A stretch of DNA of 64,000 bases from Achromobacter sp. HZ34 (GCF_002209485.1 NZ_NJIX01000006.1:186001-250000); one strand, 5' to 3'; shown: positions 1 through 8,586, numbered from the stretch's first letter. Made by a program: numbers and translations. The notes: generated from the sequence alone by a model not told the origin.

Positions 1-1092
1 CATGACGACCTCGCGGCCGACTTCGCCAAGCGGCGCCTGCGCATCATCGTGCGCCTGCTGGAAAACGATATCCGGGCGGACGTGGCGGTGTACGAGCCGG
101 GCTATGTGCCGGCCAAGCTGGCGGCGGAAGACGAACGCCTGGGAGTCGCGAACGAACGGCGCGTGCAGCGGCGCAAGACGGAGGAGGCGCAGAGCGCCCG
201 CCGCCATGCGTCGCGTAACGATATCGCGATGGAGATCGAACTGTTGCCGGAAGAAGTCGGCGACCTGGCGATCCTGCGCGACCGCATGCGTGGTTTGCAC
301 GACGGCTATCGGGCGGGCGATACGGAAGAGGGCCGGCCGCGCTTGCGTACCTTGCTGCCCCTGTTCATCTATCAGTTGCATGTGATGCACGGCGAAAGCC
401 GGATTGCCCTGGCGTGGTCCCTGGTGGGCCCGGTCGTCCTGCTGACGCTGATCTCGTCCCTGTATTTCCTGATGGGTACGCACTACATCCTGGGGATGGA
501 TGTGCCGACCTTTTCGCTGTTGGGCGCGACCACCTGGATCATGTTCCGGCAGATCATCTTCCGCAGCAGTACGGGCTATGTCTCCGCGCGGGCGATGTTG
601 AATTTCCAGGGGGTCACACCACTGATGTGCGCATTGGTGCAGGCGATGATCTATGTGACGGTGTACCTTGTCGTATTCGGCGTGTTGATCACGGCCGGGC
701 ATGCCCTGGACCTGATCTCGCTGCCGGACAATGTGTCTGCCTTCGTGCTCTTCGTGGTACTGATGGGCGTGGGCGGCGCGGCGATGGGCGTGCTGTTCGG
801 CGCGCTGGCAACGGGGTGGCATTTCTTCCTGCGCCTGGCGCCGGTGATCGAGCGCTTCCTGCAGATATTTTCGAGCGTCTTCTTCGTCTCGGAGCAATTG
901 CCGGAACAGCTGCGCCCTTATTTCCTGTGGTCGCCGTTCGCGCACGGCATGCAGCTGTTGCGGTCGGTGTATTTCACCAACTATCCCTCGCAGAACGCGA
1001 GCCTGGCCTATTTCCTGACTGCCCTGGTGTTCCTGGTGGTCATCGCGCTGTCCGCGGAGCGTCTTGCCCGCAGCCAGATCCAGCCGATGTGA
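1..1092 (+). CDS. kpsM: KpsM-like polysaccharide ABC-2 permease, 5' end outside window
   Basis: Inner-membrane subunit of a group 2-type capsule exporter, forming the channel that should pair with a KpsT ATPase. The frame is open from base 1, so the true start lies upstream. Six hydrophobic segments begin near window residue 138, and the C-terminal half carries the KpsM-like pattern of a last loop ending LWSPFAHGMQLLR. Known KpsM proteins have about 30 cytoplasmic residues before the first membrane segment. This one has at least 130, charged and rich in Arg, Glu and Ala (for example RRVQRRKTEEAQ). An internal ATG at 229 would give a more usual length, but it has no clear ribosome site and the upstream frame reads like coding sequence. 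The KpsT-like gene starts 9 bases after the stop. The family call is firm; the role of the N-terminal extension is unknown. Confidence 0.85.
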   Translation, partial: HDDLAADFAKRRLRIIVRLLENDIRADVAVYEPGYVPAKLAAEDERLGVANERRVQRRKTEEAQSARRHASRNDIAMEIELLPEEVGDLAILRDRMRGLHDGYRAGDTEEGRPRLRTLLPLFIYQLHVMHGESRIALAWSLVGPVVLLTLISSLYFLMGTHYILGMDVPTFSLLGATTWIMFRQIIFRSSTGYVSARAMLNFQGVTPLMCALVQAMIYVTVYLVVFGVLITAGHALDLISLPDNVSAFVLFVVLMGVGGAAMGVLFGALATGWHFFLRLAPVIERFLQIFSSVFFVSEQLPEQLRPYFLWSPFAHGMQLLRSVYFTNYPSQNASLAYFLTALVFLVVIALSAERLARSQIQPM

Positions 1093-1101
1093 GCGACAAC
1101 C

Positions 1102-1821
1102 ATGATCCATCTCCACGGCGTAACCGACGAACCCTATGCTTTTGGCGACAAGCAGGCCTTGCTGGCCGATGTCGACATCGATATACCCGTCGGGCGTTAT
1201 GCGATGCTTTCACCCGCGCCCGAGCTGCATCGCCAAATCATCGACGTGCTGTGCCGCTTGCGGCCACCACGCCAGGGCTTCGTCACCCACGACGGCAGCG
1301 TCTCGTGGGCGATCGGGCGGCAGGCCTTCATACGCGGCAAGGCCACCGGGCTGAACATCATCGAGTTCGTCGCCGACCTGTATCAGATCGACGCGGATGC
1401 GACGTTCGAACTCGTTGCGGACATCATCAGCGATCCCCGCGTGCTGGCCCGCCCCATGGAGCATTGGCCGCTCTACCTGCGGCAGGAATTCTCGTTCGCG
1501 CTGGCATTGGCGCCCGCGTTCGACGTCTATGTCATCGAAGGGGCCATCCCCTTCGAGCCCTGCCGTTTCACCCGTCTATGGCTGTCCCTGTTCGAAGAGC
1601 GGCTGGTCGGCCGGACGCTCATTTTTTCCAGTTATCGCCAGAACCAGATGGCAGACTACTGCCTCAAAGGCCTGATCTATGAACGAAGCACCCTCAGAAT
1701 CGAAGACGACCTCGACCAGTGCATCCGCAAATTCCCCCCAAGACGATCGAGGAGCGAATCCGGCAGCGCAGGCGAGGACGCCCTCGGGGGCAGCTTCGGC
1801 GACGGCCAGCTCGGCTTCTGA
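1102..1821 (+). CDS. kpsT: KpsT-like ABC ATPase homologue lacking all catalytic motifs
   Basis: From memory it aligns along its whole length with E. coli KpsT, sharing the strand after the first helix (DIDIPVG), the VSWAIG stretch, IIEFVADLY and LFEER. The nucleotide-handling motifs are gone. The P-loop GRNGAGKST is replaced by SPAPELHRQ (residues 37-45), so the Walker A Lys is His43. The signature region reads WPLYLRQ (122-128). Walker B VDE is IEG (145-147). The switch-loop His falls at Ser177. The frame is intact, the hydrophobic core is kept and it lies directly after kpsM, so it does not look like a decaying pseudogene. It may be a structural pseudo-ATPase, with another ATPase supplied elsewhere. 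The last 47 codons overlap the next gene in another frame; KpsT homology ends near residue 213. Confidence 0.8.
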   Translation: MIHLHGVTDEPYAFGDKQALLADVDIDIPVGRYAMLSPAPELHRQIIDVLCRLRPPRQGFVTHDGSVSWAIGRQAFIRGKATGLNIIEFVADLYQIDADATFELVADIISDPRVLARPMEHWPLYLRQEFSFALALAPAFDVYVIEGAIPFEPCRFTRLWLSLFEERLVGRTLIFSSYRQNQMADYCLKGLIYERSTLRIEDDLDQCIRKFPPRRSRSESGSAGEDALGGSFGDGQLGF

Positions 1822-2968
1822 AGGTTCATCGGAAATCGAGCGTCGTCGCCGCGAGCGCCAGTCGTCGCTGCGTGGCCGGCGTCGTTACCGCTGGGTCAAT
1901 GCGGTCATCGTCGTGCTGCCGGTGGTGCTTGCCCTGGTCTACGTGTTCCACGTGGCGACGCCACGCTATGAAGCTGAATCGCGCTTCTTCGTGCAGTCGA
2001 GTGGGGGGCAGCAGCCTGGGGGCGCGGCCAACCTGCTGACCACCGGGAACATGGGCGGCATGCTGGGCGGTTTCGTCGACGGCTGGGCCGTCAGCGACTT
2101 CCTCAAGTCGCGCGATTGCATGCGGCAACTCGACCAGAAGATCAACTTGCGCCATTACCTGGTCAACAAAGGGATGGACCCGGCCAACCGGTTGGCCGAA
2201 GACTCAAGCGAGGACGATCTTTATCGCGCTTACCAGGCTGCCGTCAATGTGTCTTTCAACGTGCTTGAACAGATCGACGTCGTGCGGGTCAGCGCGTACT
2301 CGCCGCAAGACTCGGAGACGCTGTCGAAGGCATTGATCGGCCTGGCCGAAGACTTCGTCAGCCAGATGAACGAGAAGGGCGTGTCGGACAAGTTGAAGGT
2401 GAGCCAGGAGCAGCTCAGCCGAGCGGAAGCGAAGGCGCGCGAGGCGCGCGATGCGCTGACGGCGTGGCGCACGGAACACGGCAATATCGACCCCACCGCG
2501 ACGGTGTCGATGCTGCTGAATCTCACCGGCCAGCTCGAAGGGGAGCTCAGCAGCGCCCAGATCAACCTGGACAAGATCCGCGCCTTGGGCAACCCGGACC
2601 ATCCCATGCTGCGGCCGGCCGAGCTACAGGTGGTGGCGCTGCAAAAGCGCCTGGTGAACCTGCGGCATCGCCTGAGCGGGCAGGGCACCACGGAAGCGAC
2701 CATGCTCAAGTCCTATGAAGGACTGCGCAATACCCAGGTATTCGCCGAATCGAACCTGACCCTGGCGCAGCAGTCGTACCAGCAGGCCATGGTGGACACG
2801 CTGCGCTTGCAGCGCTATCTGTCCATCATCGCGCAGCCGGTGCCCACCGACCGGCCCAGCAGCCCGAAGCTGGGGATCCTGCTGCTGGAAGCGCTGGCCG
2901 TCGGTTTCGTGCTGATGTTCATCTTCCGCATCGGGCTGGCTTTGTTGAGAGGACTACGCCATGGTTGA
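1679..2968 (+). CDS. kpsE: KpsE-like capsule export inner-membrane protein (PCP family)
   Basis: Polysaccharide co-polymerase-type inner-membrane protein that links an ABC capsule exporter to the outer-membrane channel. Membrane segments lie at about residues 71-91 and 398-423. They flank a large periplasmic part with heptad-rich helices (about 245-385). The Pro-rich patch PVPTDRPSSPK just before the second segment is typical of Wzz/KpsE proteins. At 429 residues it is a little longer than usual because of a disordered Ser/Ala/Thr-rich N-terminal tail of about 55 residues. No other ATG, GTG or TTG was seen in frame before the conserved part, so the start at 1679 seems required, giving a 143-base overlap with the KpsT-like gene. 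The next gene overlaps its stop by 8 bases, indicating one operon. Confidence 0.87.
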   Translation: MNEAPSESKTTSTSASANSPQDDRGANPAAQARTPSGAASATASSASEGSSEIERRRRERQSSLRGRRRYRWVNAVIVVLPVVLALVYVFHVATPRYEAESRFFVQSSGGQQPGGAANLLTTGNMGGMLGGFVDGWAVSDFLKSRDCMRQLDQKINLRHYLVNKGMDPANRLAEDSSEDDLYRAYQAAVNVSFNVLEQIDVVRVSAYSPQDSETLSKALIGLAEDFVSQMNEKGVSDKLKVSQEQLSRAEAKAREARDALTAWRTEHGNIDPTATVSMLLNLTGQLEGELSSAQINLDKIRALGNPDHPMLRPAELQVVALQKRLVNLRHRLSGQGTTEATMLKSYEGLRNTQVFAESNLTLAQQSYQQAMVDTLRLQRYLSIIAQPVPTDRPSSPKLGILLLEALAVGFVLMFIFRIGLALLRGLRHG

Positions 2969-5090
2969 TACGGTTATCGTAGGCCGGCCTGCGAATGGTG
3001 CGGCACCCGCTGCTGAAAATTCGCCTGCACGTGCGGACGCCGCTGATGCCGCTGCCGCCGCCGCGTCACGGGCCGCCGCTTCGCCGGACGCCGCGGCCAT
3101 GGCCGCGCTGCTGGATGTGATCAAGGCCATACGCGGCGCGGCGGAGCCTGCCGCGGAACTGCCCCGGCTGGCCGCGGTACTGGCGCAGGCACGGCCGGCC
3201 AATGGCCGGCGCGAGATCAAGCGCCTGCTGGTATCGCCCTTCGTGAAGGAAGGCGCGTTCGCGCCCGCCATCGCCGCGCTGGACATACTTGTGGCCAGCT
3301 ATCCTTCGCACGCCGACGATCACCGCATGCTGGCCAGCCTGTTGGGACGGACGGAGCAATGGGACCGCGCCATCGCCGAGGCCGATGCGGCCGGTGCGTT
3401 GGAGCCTGATGCGGCGATGCTGCATGGCGCGCGGATTCAACTGCGCCTGCAGGCTGGCCGGGTGGCCGATGCCGCGGCCGTCGCACGCGCCACGCTGGGC
3501 CTGGTCGATGGCACGCGGGACGGCGACGCCAGTAACGCCACCGCCGATCCGTCCAGTGCCGCGACAGATTCAGCGTCCAGTGCGACGCCCCGCGCAACGC
3601 ATGTCGCGGCGTCCAATGCCGCAGCCAGCGTCGTCGCCGTCGACGCGTCCATCTGGATGCTGGCCTTCATGCGCAACGGCGACGGAGCCGAGGCCGCGCG
3701 CATCGCCGCGAACCTGGACCCGCTGAAGCTGCCGAACGACCGCGTGGCGACGATGGCCGTGCGCGCCTTGCTGGAGGATGGCAGGGTGCAATCCGCCGTG
3801 CAGCTGGGCGATGCGGCCTTGGGCGCGGGCCACGATTGCGCGGCCCTGCGCACCAGCCTGGGCCAGGCCTATCTGAAGCGCGGCAGCGAGGAAGATCGCA
3901 AGGTGCACGCGCTGGCCCACTTCGAAGCCGGCCTGGCGTTGGCGCCCACGGATGTGCGGCTGCTGTCCTTGAACGGCGAGACCCTGCTGCGCGCCGGACG
4001 CTACAAGGCCGCGTTGGCGCCTTTGAAGCAGGCCGTCGAACTTGCGCCGGAACTGGAGCAGACGCGCGGCCTGTATGCGCGCGCGCTGCGTTATTCCATG
4101 CAGTACGGCGAGGCCGCCGACCAGATGCTGGCATTGCTGGAAAAAGCGCCAGATAAGGTGCTGTGGCAGCGCGCCACCATCGGGGCGCTATCCCAGGCCA
4201 GCCGCAAGGACGAAGCGGAAGCCCTGTTCAAGTTGTACGTGGCCAAGCGCAGCGCACAGCTTCCAGAGACCTTTCAGGAAGCCTTGGCGAATCTTGACGA
4301 ACGGCTGGATACGGCGCCGATCCCGCGGGCGCGCTTCGACTGGGCGTGGGCCATGCGCGCCGACACCGGCATGGATCGCGCCGAGTGGGAGCGCAAGGCG
4401 CGCTGGGGCCATCTGATCGATCATCTGCTGTTCGACTGGCTCGAATGCCGCGAGGATCGCGTCGAGGAAGCCATGGGCCTGCTCGGCGACCTGGACCGAG
4501 GCGAACGTTTCTTTGCGCCGCTGCTTGCCGCGGGCCGAGGCGTCGTGGTTGCCACGGCGCACGTCGGGCCGATGTACGCGGGGCTGATGGCCCTGGAATT
4601 GCTCGGCATTCCGTCGCGCTGGCTTGCCACCGCGCCGACCATTGCCCAGAGCAGCTATGCCCCGGCCTTGATTTCCACCGCCGACCAGACCGAGGCGCAG
4701 GTCGCCAAGGCTTGCCTGCGCGCGCTGGGATCGGGTTACGTGTTGTGTCTGGCGATCGACGGTGCGGCCAACCCCGCCGCGCCGCGTACCACCTTCGAAG
4801 GGCAGGAGGTCACCTACTCGGGTTTCGCCGCCCATATGGCGCATCGCCTTGGCGTGCCGTCGGTGTTCTATGCGCCCCGTTGGGAAGACGGTCACGTTAC
4901 GTACACCCTCGAAATGCTTCCCGTGGCCAAGCCGGGTGAAGATGTGGAGGCTTATGCGCAGCGCTGGCAGCAGGCCTATTTCGAACACCTCAGGCAACAC
5001 CTGGCCGGCCCGCCGGAGAACCTGCGCATGAGCGGCGGCATCTGGCGCCATGTGCAGGCGCCGGATCGATCCGCGTTGCCCCAGGGCTGA
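2961..5090 (+). CDS. TPR-repeat protein with LpxL-like acyltransferase-fold C-terminus
   Basis: A 709-residue cytoplasmic or peripheral protein. After an Ala-rich N-terminus (about 1-50) come TPR-like helical repeats to about residue 450 (for example HFEAGLALAPTDVRLLSLNG). The C-terminal 190 residues resemble the LpxL/HtrB lysophospholipid acyltransferase fold: VVVATAHVGPMYAG (His534), a CLAIDGAANP stretch, and an end pattern PPENLRMSGGIWR like that of lipid A acyltransferases. In the family the catalytic motif is HX4D/E. Here the fifth residue after His534 is Tyr, so catalysis is uncertain. It overlaps kpsE by 8 bases and should serve the polysaccharide system, perhaps in making or recognising the lipid anchor. 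The assignment to this fold is an inference from motif pattern. Confidence 0.65.
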   Translation: MVDTVIVGRPANGAAPAAENSPARADAADAAAAAASRAAASPDAAAMAALLDVIKAIRGAAEPAAELPRLAAVLAQARPANGRREIKRLLVSPFVKEGAFAPAIAALDILVASYPSHADDHRMLASLLGRTEQWDRAIAEADAAGALEPDAAMLHGARIQLRLQAGRVADAAAVARATLGLVDGTRDGDASNATADPSSAATDSASSATPRATHVAASNAAASVVAVDASIWMLAFMRNGDGAEAARIAANLDPLKLPNDRVATMAVRALLEDGRVQSAVQLGDAALGAGHDCAALRTSLGQAYLKRGSEEDRKVHALAHFEAGLALAPTDVRLLSLNGETLLRAGRYKAALAPLKQAVELAPELEQTRGLYARALRYSMQYGEAADQMLALLEKAPDKVLWQRATIGALSQASRKDEAEALFKLYVAKRSAQLPETFQEALANLDERLDTAPIPRARFDWAWAMRADTGMDRAEWERKARWGHLIDHLLFDWLECREDRVEEAMGLLGDLDRGERFFAPLLAAGRGVVVATAHVGPMYAGLMALELLGIPSRWLATAPTIAQSSYAPALISTADQTEAQVAKACLRALGSGYVLCLAIDGAANPAAPRTTFEGQEVTYSGFAAHMAHRLGVPSVFYAPRWEDGHVTYTLEMLPVAKPGEDVEAYAQRWQQAYFEHLRQHLAGPPENLRMSGGIWRHVQAPDRSALPQG

Positions 5091-5143
5091 GAAGCGCTGG
5101 ACTGAGCTGATTCACCGAAACGCAGCGTTCGACCATCCCGACG

Positions 5144-5159
5144 TTTCAGTGAACTGAAA
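5144..5159. promoter_or_regulatory. Perfect palindrome upstream of the pectate lyase gene
   Basis: TTTCAGT-GA-ACTGAAA, a dyad with 7-base arms and a 2-base centre, lies 22 bases before the lyase start. It could be an operator for separate control of the lyase, or the stem of a small hairpin in the transcript. There is no T run, so it is not an intrinsic terminator. Confidence 0.4.
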
Positions 5160-5181
5160 GCGAAGATGGGAGAAATGTTTC

Positions 5182-6441
5182 ATGAAGGCGAACAAGAGAA
5201 TGATGCGCGGGCTGCTTGCCTGCGCGGTAGTGTTTGGCGTCGCGGTCGGTAGCGCGGCGCAGGCGGCCAGTGCCGCCAGGACCGGTGGTGCCAATGCCGG
5301 TGCCGGTGCCAATGAATCGTGCAAGGTCGCGGACCAGCAATGTCCGTTCGTCACTTCGCTGCTGCAACAGCGCGAAGGTTACGGCGCCAAGGCGACGGGT
5401 GGCTTGAATGGCCAGGTCGTCGTGGTCACATCCGACCAGGATACCGGACCCGGCACGCTGCGGGCCGCGCTGGAACATGCGAAGAAGGGACCGACGTGGA
5501 TACGTTTCGCGTCCGACCTGACCATCACGCTGGACAAGCAACTGCGCGTGCCCTCGAACACCACCGTCGATGGACGCGGCAAGCAGGTCACGTTGCTGGA
5601 TGACGGCATAGGGGTGTACGGCAGCAAGAACGTCATCCTGACCCACGTCACCATAGACGGCCGCCTGAAGCGCTTCACCCAGGCCGTGAATGTGGCCAAC
5701 GACAGCCGGGACGTGTGGGTGGACCATATGGATTTGTCGCGCATGTCGGACCGGCTGTTGAATGTGAAGAACGGCTCGACCGACGTCACGGTGTCATGGA
5801 ACAAGTTTCATAACTCCAACAAGGTGATGCTGCTCAACAACATCACCTCCAAGAACCTGTTCGAGAATTACGAACGCGACAAGATCGCTCGGGTGACGCT
5901 GCACCACAATTATTTCGTGGACACCATGCAGCGTAATCCGCGCGCGCAATTCGGCACCTTCCACCTGTTCAACAACCTGCTGGAGAACTGGGATTTCTAC
6001 GGCATGAGTTTCAGCCTGCAGGCGCGCGCCCTGGTCGAAGGGAATATGTTCAGCAATTACGCCCAGCGCAAATGCACCGAGCCGGAGTTTTTCCCGACGA
6101 CGGAAGGCGTGAAGGCCAACTATTGCAGCTATATCCCGGGCGCGCCCAAGCGTAGCGCCCTTGGCAACGGCGAGTCCGATCGCGAGAACTGGGATCGGTC
6201 GAAGGGGAAATATGGCTACAAGATGGACTATCTGGCATCCCTGCGCCTGAAGGACAACCTGTACCTGGGGGACGCCAAGCCGGCACTGGAAGACCACCAG
6301 CCGGATGCGGTCCCGGCCCCGCCTTACTGCTATGGCTATGACAAGCCAACGCCGGAGCTGGTGGACAAGATCCGCAAGCTGGCGGGTAATACGCGCGAGG
6401 ATACTTCTTTGACGACGCCGCGCACCGGCGTTTGTCCGTGA
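5182..6441 (+). CDS. Secreted pectate lyase, polysaccharide lyase family 1
   Basis: Predicted exported lyase that cleaves 1,4-linked galacturonan-like chains by beta-elimination. A signal peptide ends at about residue 29 (GSAAQA-AS). The parallel beta-helix carries the family 1 landmarks: VWVDHMDLS (178-186), TVSWNKFHNS, and LHHNYF followed by RNPR (251-254), whose arginines include the expected catalytic base. At 419 residues it has a normal length. A GGGAG ribosome site precedes the ATG. It sits between capsule export genes and a second lyase, so it more likely trims or releases the organism's own uronate-containing polymer than degrades plant pectin; that role is inferred. Confidence 0.88.
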   Translation: MKANKRMMRGLLACAVVFGVAVGSAAQAASAARTGGANAGAGANESCKVADQQCPFVTSLLQQREGYGAKATGGLNGQVVVVTSDQDTGPGTLRAALEHAKKGPTWIRFASDLTITLDKQLRVPSNTTVDGRGKQVTLLDDGIGVYGSKNVILTHVTIDGRLKRFTQAVNVANDSRDVWVDHMDLSRMSDRLLNVKNGSTDVTVSWNKFHNSNKVMLLNNITSKNLFENYERDKIARVTLHHNYFVDTMQRNPRAQFGTFHLFNNLLENWDFYGMSFSLQARALVEGNMFSNYAQRKCTEPEFFPTTEGVKANYCSYIPGAPKRSALGNGESDRENWDRSKGKYGYKMDYLASLRLKDNLYLGDAKPALEDHQPDAVPAPPYCYGYDKPTPELVDKIRKLAGNTREDTSLTTPRTGVCP

Positions 6442-6768
6442 CAAAAAGGTGTTCCAGGGCCTGTTCCGATTTCACCAGGCCCTGGCTGCTCCCGTTCAGG
6501 GCGCCTGCTGGCCGCCATATGTTCTGGCGATCAAATCGATGACGATGTCGCAGCCCTTTTAAGTACGCATACGTCTTGGATCGCGTCGACTGGCAAAGCG
6601 GTTCCGGCTGAGTAACGGCCGGCGCACGCCAACGTCAACTTATTGTGACAAGCATTTTCTGTCGCGCTGCTGTCGTCCCTCGACAGCTTTCTGACCGCTA
6701 TCATCGGCCTTGCACAAGCTTGTTGTCAGCAACACGGTCCTTTGAAAACAATTGAATTGGAGCGCCGG
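6442..6768. other. 327-base intergenic region between the two lyase genes
   Basis: It holds the strong hairpin listed separately, a short ACAAGCTTGT palindrome at 6713-6722 and moderately AT-rich stretches that may include a promoter for the heparinase-type gene. No open frame with a ribosome site was seen. No promoter can be assigned with confidence. Confidence 0.5.
6454..6485. other. Perfect 10-bp inverted repeat after the pectate lyase gene
   Basis: Arms CCAGGGCCTG (6454-6463) and CAGGCCCTGG (6476-6485) are separated by 12 bases, 12 bases after the lyase stop. The stem would be very stable, but no T run follows on either strand. It may be a stabilising 3' hairpin or a factor-assisted terminator. 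Confidence 0.5.
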
Positions 6769-8487
6769 ATGCCAGGTCCTTTGCGTGGTCAATTGACGGA
6801 TGCGGATTTCGCCCAGGAGTATGCGTTGCTGGATCGGCTGCTGCCGGGACGGGTCACGAACGGCTATCTGAAATCCGCGCGCGCCATCGTGGGCCGGCGC
6901 CTCGTCGCCCTGCACGACGGCACGCAATTCAAGATCCGGCCGGACTGGCGTGGCGCTGATCAGCTGTTGCGCTCGCAGCAGCGCTCGCTGCACATGCACG
7001 CGTTCATCGGCGACCTGGTGGCGGCGTACGCCGTGCGGTCCGCGGAGCCGGACTGGTTCGATACCGCGCTGACGCTGATCGAGAGCTGGTGCGCGCGCTT
7101 TCAATATCCCCGCGATGCCCGCGCCATGGCGTTCCACGACGAAACTTCCGCACGCCGCCTCAGTTACTGGTTACGGCTGTATGTCAGCCTGCGCAAGGAG
7201 GGGCGCGTCGCTGACGCGGCAGCGCACTGGGCGCGGGTGGAAGCGCTGGTGGACCTGCTGGGATTGGATGCGATGTACGGCGGCAACAATAATCATGGCA
7301 TGTTCCAGAACCTGGCCTTGCTGTACTACTGCAAACTTGCCGTGGGCGTCGAAGCGGTAAAGCAAAGAAGCCTGGCCCGCCTGCTGGATTATTTCGAGCG
7401 TGCCGTGAGCAGCGACGGCGTCCACAAGGAGCATTCGCCCGCTTATCACTTTCTGATCGCCGACAATATCGAACGGCACCTGGCTTTGATAGAGAGCATG
7501 GATGCGCCATGCGGGGAACGTCTGAGGAAATTGCTGCGCGGGATGCGGCGTTACGGCCTCAACATCATTGCGCCGGACGGCACTTACCCGCCTATCGGCG
7601 ATACCTCCCCGGTGTCGATCAACGCGGCCAAGCACAACAAGCTGTTCGGCTACGGCGACAACGAACCGGACCGCAGCGCGGTGTTCTTCGACGGCGGCTA
7701 TGCCATCCTGCGCGATGATCCCGGCAAGGGGCCGGCGCAGACCTTCGCGGTCTTGTGCGCCAGCCATCACGGCGACTATCACAAGCATCAGGATGACCTG
7801 TCCATGATGCTGTATGCGGACGGCTGGATCATCTACGAGAGCGGACCCTACGGATATGAGTACAGGCATCCCATGTCCATCCACGGATACTCGTCGGCCG
7901 GCCACAGCACCCTTTGTTTGCCTGATGCCGTGCCCTGCAACGAGGCCGGCCTGGTCAGCATCGACCTGTTGAGCGAGTTGCCCGCGACCAGTGTGGTGAG
8001 TGCGACGAATCGCCGCTATCCGGGCGTGCTGCATCGCCGCACGTTGACGCTGCGGCGTGAGCGTAACCAGGTCGAGGTGGAAGACTATGTGGAAACCCGC
8101 GCAGCGCAGCCCATGGCCCTGCTGTGGCAGTTCGCGCCGGGCCTGGTGCCTGTCCTGGCCGAGCGCAAGGTTCAACTGCGGCGCGATGGCCGCACGGTGG
8201 CCACGCTTGCGGTGGAGTCCGATGCCCTGGCCGAATTGACCCTGGGGCACGGCGATGAGGGGCCCGACGGTCATCCCAAGGGTTATGTCTTTCCGGATAT
8301 GGGCCGGAAAGTGGAAACCTGGGTGTTGCGCATCGCCGTGCGCGAGGCGGTGAGCTGGAAATGCAGGACCGCGTTGTTCCTGTCCGAGTTCTCCCTGTCC
8401 GAACGCGATGCCGCATTGCCGGCCAGTGTTCCCTGGAGCGAGATGATGAACGATTCGTGCATGCCGGCCAGCATTCAAGATAACTGA
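6769..8487 (+). CDS. Heparinase II/III-family polysaccharide lyase
   Basis: A 572-residue uronate-directed lyase candidate. An N-terminal alpha/alpha toroid carries NNNHG (173-177) and EHSPAYH (221-227). The C-terminal beta-sandwich part carries HHGDYHKHQDD, with histidines at 333, 334, 338 and 340, the typical active-site and metal region of the heparinase II/III fold. I chose the ATG at 6769 because GGAG lies 6 bases before it; a TTG nine codons upstream is the alternative. No clear signal peptide is seen, so it may act in the cytoplasm or need another export route. Uronate-containing capsule loci often carry such enzymes, which supports a role on the polymer exported by this locus. Confidence 0.82.
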   Translation: MPGPLRGQLTDADFAQEYALLDRLLPGRVTNGYLKSARAIVGRRLVALHDGTQFKIRPDWRGADQLLRSQQRSLHMHAFIGDLVAAYAVRSAEPDWFDTALTLIESWCARFQYPRDARAMAFHDETSARRLSYWLRLYVSLRKEGRVADAAAHWARVEALVDLLGLDAMYGGNNNHGMFQNLALLYYCKLAVGVEAVKQRSLARLLDYFERAVSSDGVHKEHSPAYHFLIADNIERHLALIESMDAPCGERLRKLLRGMRRYGLNIIAPDGTYPPIGDTSPVSINAAKHNKLFGYGDNEPDRSAVFFDGGYAILRDDPGKGPAQTFAVLCASHHGDYHKHQDDLSMMLYADGWIIYESGPYGYEYRHPMSIHGYSSAGHSTLCLPDAVPCNEAGLVSIDLLSELPATSVVSATNRRYPGVLHRRTLTLRRERNQVEVEDYVETRAAQPMALLWQFAPGLVPVLAERKVQLRRDGRTVATLAVESDALAELTLGHGDEGPDGHPKGYVFPDMGRKVETWVLRIAVREAVSWKCRTALFLSEFSLSERDAALPASVPWSEMMNDSCMPASIQDN

Positions 8488-8586
8488 AACGCCTGTTCGG
8501 CTTCTTCACGTTCTCCTATCCTCCCGGGGCAGGCAGAATGGCTCGCAAACACAATGCGAAGCCATTCATAAAAAGGGAGACGAGAC

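Noticed and set aside
1102-1821. Calling the KpsT-like gene a pseudogene
   Set aside because: The frame is intact, conserved core segments persist and it is tightly packed in an operon. Loss of motifs without frame damage fits a pseudoenzyme better.
6454-6485. Rho-independent terminator after the pectate lyase gene
   Set aside because: The stem is perfect but no T run follows on either strand, so I list it only as a hairpin.
6713-6722. ACAAGCTTGT palindrome as an operator
   Set aside because: Short palindromes of this length occur often by chance, and no regulator or promoter elements align with it.
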